Positions 35,680-43,596 of a DNA stretch of 64,000 nucleotides are shown in pieces (the first letter of the stretch is position 1; every line of letters starts with the position of its first letter). The notes below the pieces were generated by a model. That model ran no database searches, was not told the origin of the DNA, and worked only from the letters and a program-made list of their open reading frames with translations. This DNA comes from Paraperibacillus esterisolvens (GTDB lineage Bacteria; Bacillota; Bacilli; Bacillales; DSM-1321). Both the position numbers and the translations under genes were made by a program. The stretch lies in assembly GCF_046237625.1 (NCBI RefSeq), contig NZ_CP143545.1:2294001-2358000 (forward strand), written 5' to 3'.

Positions 35680-36776
35680 ACAGGAATGTAGTAATGGTTT
35701 GTACTTTTGCAGTACTAATGGGTTTGTTGACAGGCTGTGCATATAAGGACATTGACAAACGTTTTTTTGTGACATCCATGGGTGTGGATTACTCAAAAAA
35801 CCCACAAAAACCGTTCCATGTTTCTTTAAAATTAGCGATTCCATCTCCCCAGGTTCAGCCAGGCAAAACTAACTTTCAGATAATTTCTGAAAACGCGGAT
35901 TCCATCGCTGAAGCGGTACGGGTCTTAAAATCCAAGGTAGATAAAGACTTTGATTTTGGCCACTGCAGAGTTTTGGTTTTTAGCAGGGAGATTATGCGAA
36001 AACACCAGGCTGAGGTTTTGAACTGGTTCATGCGTCGAAGGGATATTCAGGGAATAGCCTATATGGCACTGGGCGATCCAACTGCGGAAAAGGTGATAAA
36101 AGTAAAAGCGAAATCGGAACGGCTCCCCTCAAATGCTATCATTCTGTCCTTTGATGAAACTTCCAATGACTCCCCGTACATCATACCTGAAATACTTAAT
36201 GACTTTTATGTGCGGCTTAGAGAAGAAGGAATAGATCCATATCTGCCTGTAATTCAGCCTTTAAAAGATACTTACGTCATCAACAAGGCAGTCTTATTTA
36301 AAGGCTCCAGATTAAGCAAGGAATTAAACAAAGATGAAACAAGGATTTTGAATGAGCTCCTTAACACTGAAAGAAGAGGACTGATCAATGTTAAACAGGG
36401 AGAAAATGAATTTTTTGTAAATGTTGAAAGTTTTAAGGGGAAGACAACCGTCGTTATTCCGAGGAATACTAAGCCATATGTCAACGTTCATATCAAGATC
36501 GATGGATATATCGAGTCTTCTAGTACAAAGCTTTACCATAATCATGAACTGATGGAGGACCAAAGGCTGGCATCTGAGGTAATAAGTAAACGAGTAATTA
36601 GGACGTTGGAAACCATTCAAAAAACAGGATCAGACCCCTTAGGCCTTGGCCTGAAGTACCAGGCTAAACAGGGTGTATCTGAAGATAAAGTTAAAAAATG
36701 GAATAAAATCTACCCGCATATTCAATTTAAAGTAAAAACAGAGCTTAAGCTTCGAGGAACTGGAATCATGTATTAA
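35676..36776 (+). CDS. Spore germination lipoprotein, Ger(x)C family (C subunit)
   Basis: Membrane-anchored lipoprotein subunit of the germinant receptor, 366 residues. Signal peptide with lipobox LLTGC (Cys about residue 21), then KRFFVTSMGVDYS and FDFGHCRVLVFSREIM typical of GerAC domains 1 and 2, and a C-terminal domain 3 ending LKLRGTGIMY. AAGGAGG and 4-nt overlap with the B gene give strong coupling. The three genes should form one receptor complex in the spore inner membrane. Confidence 0.95.
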   Translation: MNRNVVMVCTFAVLMGLLTGCAYKDIDKRFFVTSMGVDYSKNPQKPFHVSLKLAIPSPQVQPGKTNFQIISENADSIAEAVRVLKSKVDKDFDFGHCRVLVFSREIMRKHQAEVLNWFMRRRDIQGIAYMALGDPTAEKVIKVKAKSERLPSNAIILSFDETSNDSPYIIPEILNDFYVRLREEGIDPYLPVIQPLKDTYVINKAVLFKGSRLSKELNKDETRILNELLNTERRGLINVKQGENEFFVNVESFKGKTTVVIPRNTKPYVNVHIKIDGYIESSSTKLYHNHELMEDQRLASEVISKRVIRTLETIQKTGSDPLGLGLKYQAKQGVSEDKVKKWNKIYPHIQFKVKTELKLRGTGIMY

Positions 36777-36888
36777 ACAGCTTTTAAGCACCCTTACAAA
36801 AGTTTGAAATTCCTTATTTTAATGTCATGAAGGAAAGTCCCCCCTGCATAACACTCTAAATTTACAGTTGCTGGGGCAAGAGTTTAAG

Positions 36889-36990
36889 ATGAAGCAGCAT
36901 CTGGGGTTCTTTCTGATATATGCTCTTGGCATAATACTTTCCTCTCCCGTGGTTATCGTAAATACTTTAAACGACTGCGGTTTAACCTAA
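36889..36990 (+). CDS. Possible 33-residue single-helix membrane protein
   Basis: An ORF of 33 codons (MKQHLGFFLIYALGIILSS...) with one clear membrane helix, about 110 nt after the GerC gene on the same strand. Some ger operons carry a small fourth membrane subunit, but this one is shorter and lacks a good RBS. Coding status is uncertain. Confidence 0.3.
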   Translation: MKQHLGFFLIYALGIILSSPVVIVNTLNDCGLT

Positions 36991-37027
36991 TCATTATAAA
37001 GTTGTTGCAGCCAAATCCGAAATAACG

Positions 37028-37100
37028 AAAAAAGGCTGATATATGCAGGCAGCCAAAACCGTTTTATGTTTTGGTAACCCTTATATATCAACCTTTTTTT
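37028..37100. terminator. Long composite hairpin between the ger operon and tRNA-Arg
   Basis: AAAAAAGG-c-TGATATAT pairs with ATATATCA-a-CCTTTTTTT; inside is a second stem CCAAAAC / GTTTTGG. T runs exist on both strands, so it can terminate the ger operon and the minus-strand tRNA transcript. Confidence 0.75.
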
Positions 37101-37109
37101 ACAAGTTAG

Positions 37110-37183
37110 CGTTCCAGGAGAGATTCGAACTCCCGACCTACAGCTTAGGAGGCTGTCGCTCTATCCTGCTGAGCTACTGGAAC
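37110..37183 (-). tRNA. tRNA-Arg (anticodon CCT)
   Basis: 74 nt with a 7-bp acceptor stem (GTTCCAG/CTGGAAC, discriminator G), D arm GCTCAGC, anticodon stem CAGC/GCTG with loop CTCCTAA (anticodon CCT, reading AGG), and T loop TTCGAAT. CCA is not encoded. Single tRNA gene, not in a cluster. Confidence 0.97.
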
Positions 37184-37283
37184 ATGTTTTGTTTTGTCAG
37201 CTTTTTTATTATATTAAAATATTACGAGTACGTCAATAAAAAAGTTGGGAATTAGGGAAAGTCCGGGAAAAAAAGTTGATTTC

Positions 37284-38558
37284 TTAACGGGAAAGGAGCG
37301 GCTGTCCTCCCTGGGTATTGTTTTTCAGGTAAGTCCAGAGCTGGGGTGCGGGGAGGCTTAGCTGCCAGAGTGTGGTTCCGAGCAGCCTGTTTGCGTCGAT
37401 GAGCCTGATTTTTTCGATGTAGCTGCGGATGTCTTCGAACCAGACGATATGCCGGACTGCTCCGCTTTGATAGGTATAGAATGGCGATTGGGCCGCTTCG
37501 TCCCACCTGATGGAACTGCCCTTTGCTATAGCCTGGTTCTGCGCTGCCAGGACAGAGAGGGCTTTGGTTTCGTTATTCTGGCCGCTTTTATCGTATCCGT
37601 AGAGAGCCATCGCTATCATCATTTTCTGGGGAGGGATCAGTGTCAGTGAATATCTGATTACCTCCGCTATCCACCAATACGGCGAAATGGGGTCTGGCGG
37701 TCCTCCCGGATAGCCGTAGTCGATAGTCATGACGGCAGTGATATCCGCGATACGTCCTATTGTTTCATAATCATAGGCACCAACAATCGGGTTCTGGGGC
37801 ATATCCTGCACTTTGGCATGGACATTCACCTGCAGGATCATATTCCCAAGCTCAGCTTTCAGTTCGCGCAGAAAATCATTGAAATCATTCCGGTTCCCGG
37901 GAGGAATGAATTCAATATCGATGCTGACTCCCCCATATCCCCTCTGCCGTGCCAGATGAGCCAGGCTCTGAACCAGATTCCTCCGGTATTGTTTATTCCC
38001 GAAAACACGTCCGGCAAGCGGCGCATCAAACTTATCAGCCCTGTAGTTCCTGATCATAAGGAGCGGGATGATGCCAAGCTCCCTGCTTCTCCCCACCACT
38101 TCCTCATCCTTCAGGGCTGCATAAGCATACCCTTCCTCTGTAAAAGAAAAGGCTGTAACCGCAATATAAGTTAACTGACCGCCTATTTCATTCAGGATGG
38201 GCAGGATGCTGTTAGGACTGGAGGGAACGACGAAACCAAGTATCTGCAGCGGCATCTTTACATTGGAAGGGATGCTGATGACCTGGCCTGGCCTTAACTG
38301 GTACGGATTTATTCCCGGATTGACCATCATGATGGCCATAACGGTGGTTTGGTATAAGGCGGCTATATTATATAGTGTATCTCCTGCCTTTATCTGATAA
38401 GCCCTAATAAAGTCCCTGCCTGGAATATAAAGTGAAAGGCCTGGAACGAGCTCATCCGATTTAAGTCCGTTTGTATCGGTCAAAATAGAAATCGGTATGC
38501 TGTATCGCTGGGATATTGCCCATAAAGTATCTCCCTTTTTCACAACATGAACAGCCAT
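37284..38558 (-). CDS. LysM-GH18 protein (SleL/YaaH-like spore cortex lysin or germination protein)
   Basis: 424 residues: two LysM modules (about 2-47 and 51-97) that bind peptidoglycan, followed by a glycoside hydrolase 18 domain with YGGVSIDIEF (Asp214, Glu216), the DxE catalytic pair of this family. Homologues are N-acetylglucosaminidases active on spore cortex muropeptides or located in the coat. No classical signal peptide, as usual for coat-targeted mother-cell proteins. AAAGGTG lies 9 nt before the ATG. Confidence 0.9.
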   Translation of the reverse strand: MAVHVVKKGDTLWAISQRYSIPISILTDTNGLKSDELVPGLSLYIPGRDFIRAYQIKAGDTLYNIAALYQTTVMAIMMVNPGINPYQLRPGQVISIPSNVKMPLQILGFVVPSSPNSILPILNEIGGQLTYIAVTAFSFTEEGYAYAALKDEEVVGRSRELGIIPLLMIRNYRADKFDAPLAGRVFGNKQYRRNLVQSLAHLARQRGYGGVSIDIEFIPPGNRNDFNDFLRELKAELGNMILQVNVHAKVQDMPQNPIVGAYDYETIGRIADITAVMTIDYGYPGGPPDPISPYWWIAEVIRYSLTLIPPQKMMIAMALYGYDKSGQNNETKALSVLAAQNQAIAKGSSIRWDEAAQSPFYTYQSGAVRHIVWFEDIRSYIEKIRLIDANRLLGTTLWQLSLPAPQLWTYLKNNTQGGQPLLSR

Positions 38559-38624
38559 GATACCAACACCTTTACATTCTCGTTATAACATCATATTGCA
38601 GTATGGCATCCATTATGTGCACGG

Positions 38625-38657
38625 AAAAAAAGGCTGCCCGTTAAAAAACAGGCACCC
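38625..38657 (-). terminator. Terminator of the Nudix gene
   Basis: Minus strand GGGTGCCTG, 8-nt loop, CGGGCAGCC, then TTTTTTT; one mismatch and one GU in the stem. Confidence 0.8.
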
Positions 38658-38688
38658 TGCTCAGTTCTTATGATCCTAAAAAGGGGGA

Positions 38689-39327
38689 TCAATCGTTAAA
38701 TTGTTCTCCCTGTCCGCCAAGCAGACCAACGAAATGGGAAAGAATCCGCGCAGTCAGCCCCCAGATGACCTTTCGTTCATAAATATAAAAATATTCTTCA
38801 AGCTGCCTTGGCCTCCACTGGTAGTTTTCACCGCCCACCAATAATTCCATCGGAAAGCCTTCTTCAGGCTCTGCCCTAAAATTGACGCGGTGTATCCTTG
38901 GAGGAGTGTTCATCAAAAAACTAAGAGGGACTGTAAAGATTTCTCCAACTTCAGAAGCATTCACTACGATATTTTCCGGTTCAGAGATAAAGCCCGCAAA
39001 TGGATAGACCATCATCCCATAAGGAGATATTAAATAGTCCAGTGGATAAACATTATTAATGGCATCCCTTTTCAGACCGAGTTCTTCCATGGTCTCGCGG
39101 ATTGCAGCCTCCTGTTCATCGGTATCCCCTTTGTCAATCCTTCCTCCAGGAAAGCATATTTCTCCTGGCTGCCTTCTAAGCTCCAGGGAACGAACTTCAA
39201 ATAGGACATGAATTCCATCTTCTTTTTTAATGAGGGGGATTAATACTGAGAATTTTGAAAATGTCTCACTCCCAAGTACTTTGGGTGTATGCTCCTCGAG
39301 AAGGCTCACTATTTTTTTTATATCCAT
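38689..39327 (-). CDS. Nudix CoA pyrophosphatase family hydrolase
   Basis: Hydrolyses coenzyme A or acyl-CoA to phosphopantetheine and 3',5'-ADP by family. 212 residues. The Nudix box runs GGRIDKGDTDEQEAAIRETMEELGL-like (catalytic REx2EE present) and the CoAse signature LELRRQPGEICFPGG precedes it, which separates it from ADP-ribose and MutT members. The start ATG at 39327 is preceded by CTGAGGTGAG. Monocistronic with own terminator. Confidence 0.92.
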   Translation of the reverse strand: MDIKKIVSLLEEHTPKVLGSETFSKFSVLIPLIKKEDGIHVLFEVRSLELRRQPGEICFPGGRIDKGDTDEQEAAIRETMEELGLKRDAINNVYPLDYLISPYGMMVYPFAGFISEPENIVVNASEVGEIFTVPLSFLMNTPPRIHRVNFRAEPEEGFPMELLVGGENYQWRPRQLEEYFYIYERKVIWGLTARILSHFVGLLGGQGEQFND

Positions 39328-39497
39328 AAACTCACCTCAGCCGCTCACATCATTTATTCTATCCATTATAACACTTTTATCCATAATACATTTACCCAGG
39401 CTGCCCCGGTTTTTAATCACCCCCGGTAAGAGCCGTATATTTTCACCGACTTTTGGAATGCTAAGCCTGCAACTATTTTATAAAAGGAGTGAAGAAC

Positions 39498-40163
39498 ATG
39501 AAAAAAGGTACGCTTATCTTATCTTCTTTACTTGTCCTTTCAGGTCTTGCAGGCTGCGGCAATAATGATAATGACAATGCTTCGCCTAAAATCAGGAACA
39601 ATGGCGGAACAAAAATCAGGACCGATATGAATAAAGATCATCACCTGCGGACTGAAAATAAGATCGAAGGTAAAGTAGAAGATCTTAATTATGTCGATGA
39701 TGCACATGTGATTGTTTCAGGAAATGATGCATATGTGGCAGTGAGGAAGCATGACCGCGACCGCGATGGTGTTAACAACAATATGACCGGAAACAGGGAT
39801 GGAGCGGACATCGATAATAACATCGGGACAGACAGAATGGGTACTTATGGCGGTACTGGGACAGGGAACAGAATGGGTGATAATGCAGGTGACCTGAACG
39901 GCCGCGATAATGGGAATGAAGACAGTGCTGACAATGATGGAGCAAGAACCTACAGCAAGGTGGATTCCAAGCGAGAACAGGAAATTGCCGACCGGGTCCG
40001 CGCAGCCGATAAAAGCATACACAAAGTTTATGTAAGTTTTGACGAAGATGTTTTTGGCCGTTTTGGAGACTTTGACAACAATATCTTAGACGGAAACAAT
40101 AACAATGATGACGGTCTGTTCAATAATTTCAACACGTATGTTAGAAGAGTGTTCAACCGCTGA
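39498..40163 (+). CDS. YhcN/YlaJ-type sporulation lipoprotein
   Basis: Lipoprotein of about 221 residues with lipobox LSGLAGC, an Asn/Asp/Gly-rich central part (about 95-150: NNNMTGNRDGADIDNN) and a conserved C-terminal REQEIADRVRAADKSIHKVYVS block that defines the YhcN/YlaJ spore lipoproteins located at the spore inner membrane. AAAGGAG with 8-nt spacing sets ATG at 39498. Expected to be forespore-expressed. The central repeat-rich part resembles in composition the Ser/Asp-rich gene at 40550. Confidence 0.9.
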   Translation: MKKGTLILSSLLVLSGLAGCGNNDNDNASPKIRNNGGTKIRTDMNKDHHLRTENKIEGKVEDLNYVDDAHVIVSGNDAYVAVRKHDRDRDGVNNNMTGNRDGADIDNNIGTDRMGTYGGTGTGNRMGDNAGDLNGRDNGNEDSADNDGARTYSKVDSKREQEIADRVRAADKSIHKVYVSFDEDVFGRFGDFDNNILDGNNNNDDGLFNNFNTYVRRVFNR

Positions 40164-40279
40164 ATATTTTTCATAACTAACAATGCCATTTCATTCCAAA
40201 TTAGGGTGCCCCGTTTATTTTGATACCAAAAGGGTATTTTTAAATATGCAGCAAAACAACCCTAAGGAGGATGACAACT

Positions 40280-40405
40280 ATGGATCGTAAAAAAATGATG
40301 ATGAGTACCCTGGCCCTTGGAGCAGCTTATTTAATGAGAAATAAAGATTCACGCCAGAAAGTCATGAACCAGCTCCAAACAATGGGAATGCCAAAGAAGA
40401 AATAG
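40280..40405 (+). CDS. DUF3918 (YrzQ-like) small protein, 41 aa
   Basis: A 41-codon gene below the usual ORF length limits: MDRKKMMMSTLALGAAYLMRN then DSRQKVMNQLQTMGMPKKK. One short hydrophobic helix and a basic tail, as in YrzQ. AAGGAGG is 8-9 nt before the ATG and a strong terminator follows, so it is a real transcription unit. Function unknown. Confidence 0.85.
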   Translation: MDRKKMMMSTLALGAAYLMRNKDSRQKVMNQLQTMGMPKKK

Positions 40406-40417
40406 TCAAAAGTCTGA

Positions 40418-40452
40418 CAAAGCCGGACCTGCTTCAGCAGGCCGGCTTTTAT
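40418..40452 (+). terminator. Terminator after the DUF3918 gene
   Basis: AAGCCGG-a-CCTGC, TTCA loop, GCAGG-CCGGCTT, then TTATTT. Confidence 0.9.
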
Positions 40453-40511
40453 TTATAACTAAAATTTTTGGCAGTACGAGTTATATGACCATACACACTT
40501 CCCCAGTCAAG

Positions 40512-40519
40512 AATACATT
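40512..40519 (+). promoter_or_regulatory. Conserved upstream motif of the Ser/Asp-rich gene, possible sporulation promoter -10
   Basis: GAATACATTGATGTTAGA here matches GAATACAGTAATCTTAGA before the paralogue at 61366, at the same 31-nt distance to the ATG. AATACANT is one base from the SigE -10 CATACANT. No shared -35 was found. Confidence 0.4.
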
Positions 40520-40549
40520 GATGTTAGAGACTGGAAAGGAGGCAACAAA

Positions 40550-40960
40550 ATGGCATTTTGGCTGAATAACCGCCGCCGCCCTCAGGGTGATGATAAATTC
40601 AATGGATTTGCTTACAGTGATGGAGGGGATTCTTCAGGTAACTCCAATTCTGATTCGGATGTTGACGCAGATGTGGAGAATGATGTTGACAGCCGCTCCA
40701 ATTCGGATTCCCGAGTGGACAACGATGTAGATACCAGAAATGATAACGATAATGACAATGATAATGACAACGAGCTAAAAAACCATAACCGCAGCAATTC
40801 GACTTCCCACTCCAAGGTTTCCGACAGCGGTAACGCAAAAATTGACTTCTGCATCGATATAAACGTGGATTCTGACTCACAATCCCGAGTTCGTTCCCGG
40901 TCCGACTCTGATTCGGATTCTGATCAAAACCAGGATCAAGATCAGGATTCAGAAGATTGA
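40550..40960 (+). CDS. Ser/Asp/Asn-rich low-complexity protein 1
   Basis: Not assigned to a named family. 136 residues, highly acidic and disordered: NSDSDVDADVENDVDSRSNSD, an N-D repeat core (NDNDNDNDNDNE), a short non-repetitive block SGNAKIDFCIDINVDSDS and an RVRSRSDSDSDSD then Q/D tail. The paralogue at 61366 keeps the same order, including the ordered block (GNAKVDFSIDIHVDSDS). The composition suggests a spore coat/exosporium or calcium-binding protein, by inference only. AAAGGAGG is an excellent RBS and a perfect terminator follows. Confidence 0.8.
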   Translation: MAFWLNNRRRPQGDDKFNGFAYSDGGDSSGNSNSDSDVDADVENDVDSRSNSDSRVDNDVDTRNDNDNDNDNDNELKNHNRSNSTSHSKVSDSGNAKIDFCIDINVDSDSQSRVRSRSDSDSDSDQNQDQDQDSED

Positions 40961-40971
40961 TACTTTTCTTC

Positions 40972-41007
40972 GCGAGATAAGCAGGCTTATCTCGCTTTAC
41001 TTTTTCT
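40972..41007 (+). terminator. Terminator after Ser/Asp-rich gene 1
   Basis: GCGAGATAAGC, AG, GCTTATCTCGC perfect inverted repeat followed by TTTACTTTTTC. Confidence 0.85.
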
Positions 41008-41010
41008 ACG

Positions 41011-42261
41011 CTATTGATGCTGGTTCAAAGCGGGAAAGGTAAAGGTAAATAAAGTGCCTGAATTCACTGCGCTCTCAACTTGAATGGTGCCATTCATCGC
41101 CTTGACGATGCCAAAGACCACCATCATGCCGAGTCCGGTTCCTTTGGAACCTTTTGTTGAATAATATGGCTGGCCGAGTTTTTGAAGCTGATCCTTCGTC
41201 ATCCCGATTCCTGTATCTTTAACTTCTATGATGATGTGATGGTGGCCATATTGGGTGGTAATTGTCAGCTGCCCTCCGCCTGGCATGGATTCAATCGAAT
41301 TTTTGATCACATTCAGGAAGCATTGATGGAACTTCTGACGGTCCCCCCTAATGCTGCCTGCCAGAGAAAAATGGGTGGTAATCTGCACAGAATGCTGATT
41401 GGCAATAGGCCGGAGGATGTTCACAACCTGAATGAGCTCTTTTCTTACATTAAGTTCCTCAATATAATCAAGAGAAGGTTTGGAAAAGGTTAAATAATCC
41501 TGGATGACCCGTTCTGCTGATTGCAGTTCCTCACCCACGATTGAAAGGTATTCTTCCCTCTTCTTTGAAGGAAGGGATTGATCTTTCAGGAGCTGGACAA
41601 AACCGATCGCTGCGGTCAGCGGATTACGGATTTCATGTGAGATGGCAGCCCCCATCTGCTCCACTGCTTCAAGCTTTTCGGACTTTACCAGCTGCTGATA
41701 CATAAGGATATTCCTGCCGACAAATTCAATGAAGTACGAATAGATGGCGATGCCGAGCGGCGGGATGATCAGATAGGCGAACCATGCATCAAACCGGCCG
41801 GCATCAGTCCGGAACATTTCCAGCCCCATTGCTGTAGGGATGCTGATACAGATCATGATCATGACAGATACATAGATTTTTTTCTTTGGGCTGATTTTCT
41901 TGAAAATTGGATGCACTCTCCAAAGTATATAAGCAAGCGGTGCATAGAGGATAATATTAGCCAGGAAGCCCTCATCTATCCCGAACAGACCCCTGGTAAG
42001 GATACATATAGCGCACATGAGGGGGCCTGTTCCCAAATATAAACCGGCTATCAAAACCGGTACCGCCCTTAAATCGAACTGCAGGGAGTTTCCGGCAGGA
42101 TAGGACACACTAAAGCAAATCCATAAAGCCCCTACCAGAATGACAGAATAGCTTGTGGCAGATATGGCAGAATCCCGCTTCCTTTCAAGCCACACCAGGG
42201 CAAAAAAGGCCAAGACCATCAATAAAGACAGATTGAAGAATAAATGTATGGTAATCTCCAT
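41011..42261 (-). CDS. Orphan sensor histidine kinase, KinB-like
   Basis: About 416 residues. N-terminal 5TM-5TMR_LYT membrane sensor (six hydrophobic segments; DLRAVPVLIAGLYLGTGPLM), then HisKA with phosphorylated His in ISHEIRNPL and HATPase_c with NVIKNSIES (N box), DTGIGM (G1) and GTGLGM (G2). Domain design, C-terminal GQPYYSTKG and length parallel sporulation kinase KinB, which feeds Spo0F. No response regulator gene is adjacent, as expected for a phosphorelay kinase. The ATG at 42261 is chosen because GGTGG precedes it; ATG at 42273 is possible. Confidence 0.88.
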   Translation of the reverse strand: MEITIHLFFNLSLLMVLAFFALVWLERKRDSAISATSYSVILVGALWICFSVSYPAGNSLQFDLRAVPVLIAGLYLGTGPLMCAICILTRGLFGIDEGFLANIILYAPLAYILWRVHPIFKKISPKKKIYVSVMIMICISIPTAMGLEMFRTDAGRFDAWFAYLIIPPLGIAIYSYFIEFVGRNILMYQQLVKSEKLEAVEQMGAAISHEIRNPLTAAIGFVQLLKDQSLPSKKREEYLSIVGEELQSAERVIQDYLTFSKPSLDYIEELNVRKELIQVVNILRPIANQHSVQITTHFSLAGSIRGDRQKFHQCFLNVIKNSIESMPGGGQLTITTQYGHHHIIIEVKDTGIGMTKDQLQKLGQPYYSTKGSKGTGLGMMVVFGIVKAMNGTIQVESAVNSGTLFTFTFPALNQHQ

Positions 42262-42367
42262 TTCATCCACCATCCAAATGAGCTTATATAAGTTTTACCT
42301 TATTTTACTATAACTCTGCTGGGCGGGACAGTCCCTATTTCCCGGTTATTTCCCAAATCCCGTTCTT

Positions 42368-42755
42368 TTAATTCTTCCAGCACGAGGTCTTGACGTATCG
42401 TACAGCTGCATTCAGGGAAGGATTCAGGTGTAGCGGCAGGACGGATTTTTCTGATAATTGACAGATATAATAGTGGCAGACCATCTGAAGGACCGCATTT
42501 TCTTCCTGTTCTTCAGGTTGTTTCTCAACTACAATCCCAGCTTTTCTGTAAACACACATATGACATATCCCGTTTCCTCTGCCACTTCACATCTGATGGG
42601 TACTTCAAATGATTCACCAGCTTTCAATCCCGTGTTCGATTTAACGGGCAGTATCTGTCCTTCCCTTTAGATAACTGCCCTTACTGCCAAACGTATATTA
42701 AATTTAATTGGTTGTCTTCCAGAACCATCTTTCCGATTCTCTTTTCAAACTTCAT
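42368..42755 (-). pseudogene. Nudix hydrolase pseudogene
   Basis: The N-terminus MKFEKRIGKMVLEDNQL, a Nudix-box remnant GLKAGESFEVPIRCEVAEETGY and a later PEEQEENAVLQMVCHYYIC are recognisable, but a stop after IYVWQ and at least one frameshift after the box break the frame. The first Arg-Glu of the box is degraded to Arg-Cys-Glu. No intact ORF longer than about 70 codons remains between the kinase and the DUF421 gene. Confidence 0.75.
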
Positions 42756-42863
42756 GCTCACCCAACTCTCATTTATCTTTGCATTAATAGAAGCATAATT
42801 TAACGTATACAATGGCAAAAAGAGCGCAATTCCAGTGGATTTGCACCTTTTCATTTCATTCTG

Positions 42864-43517
42864 TTAATGACATTCGTGATATTGCTTAATAAAGAAGCCC
42901 TCCGGCTTCGACCACTCTGCATAATAGACATCCTTTATATCCTTGATTCCCTCTTCCCTAATTTCATTCAGCAGCCATTCTTCACCTTTTTCAATCTGTT
43001 TTAGATTGTCTTCATGAATATGGCCTTCATTGACAAGAAGGACAGACGGTTCTTCAACGACTGGCATATCGGGATACTTAAGCACAGAGATATCCCCGCT
43101 GTTTTCAAGGATGATGTAATTGACTTCCTTCAGGGAAAAAACCCCTTTCTGCCGGAGCATGCCCCTCAGCTCCTCAAGCTCAAGGCTCGCCTTCTCAAGC
43201 TCATGGATGCTGACATTTCCATTACGGATGAGTACCTGGCTTGATCCCTTCAACGGCGCCCGCAGCTTATCAAACTTCTGCGTGAGTTTTTCCACCGAAT
43301 AAATCAAAGCTCCCCATACAGCTACAGAAAATAACATTTGCGGAATTGTATGGTCGGTATGATAGATTGTTTCTTCTACCATACCGCCGAGTATCAAGGC
43401 GTAGACAAAGTCGAAAGGAGTCACCTGTGACATCCTCTTTTTTCCTACCAGCCTGGTTACAACAACGAGTGCTGCCAGGCCGACGACAAGTTTTAGAACA
43501 ATGGATAGATAAATCAA
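42864..43517 (-). CDS. DUF421 (YetF-like) membrane protein
   Basis: Membrane protein of unknown function, about 217 residues: three N-terminal helices (VLKLVVGLAALVVVTRLVGKKRMSQ, PFDFVYALILGGMVEE, MLFSVAVWGALIYSV) followed by the cytosolic DUF421 domain (KGSSQVLIRNGNVSIHELEK). TTG at 43517 has AGGGAGG 7 nt upstream and is preferred; ATG at 43535 would add six residues with no RBS. B. subtilis paralogues are often spore-related (SpoVA-linked YetF/YrbG). Monocistronic. Confidence 0.87.
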   Translation of the reverse strand: MIYLSIVLKLVVGLAALVVVTRLVGKKRMSQVTPFDFVYALILGGMVEETIYHTDHTIPQMLFSVAVWGALIYSVEKLTQKFDKLRAPLKGSSQVLIRNGNVSIHELEKASLELEELRGMLRQKGVFSLKEVNYIILENSGDISVLKYPDMPVVEEPSVLLVNEGHIHEDNLKQIEKGEEWLLNEIREEGIKDIKDVYYAEWSKPEGFFIKQYHECH

Positions 43518-43596
43518 CGAAAAGCCTCCCTGCATATTTTGCCTGCTTCTCTATTTCCCCATCTTTTCTGCCTAAAACTTTTTTTTGACTGGAGTA

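Noticed and set aside
40599..40880. Minus-strand ORFs of 80-93 codons
   Set aside because: Antisense shadow of Ser/Asp-rich gene 1, which has the RBS, paralogue and terminator.
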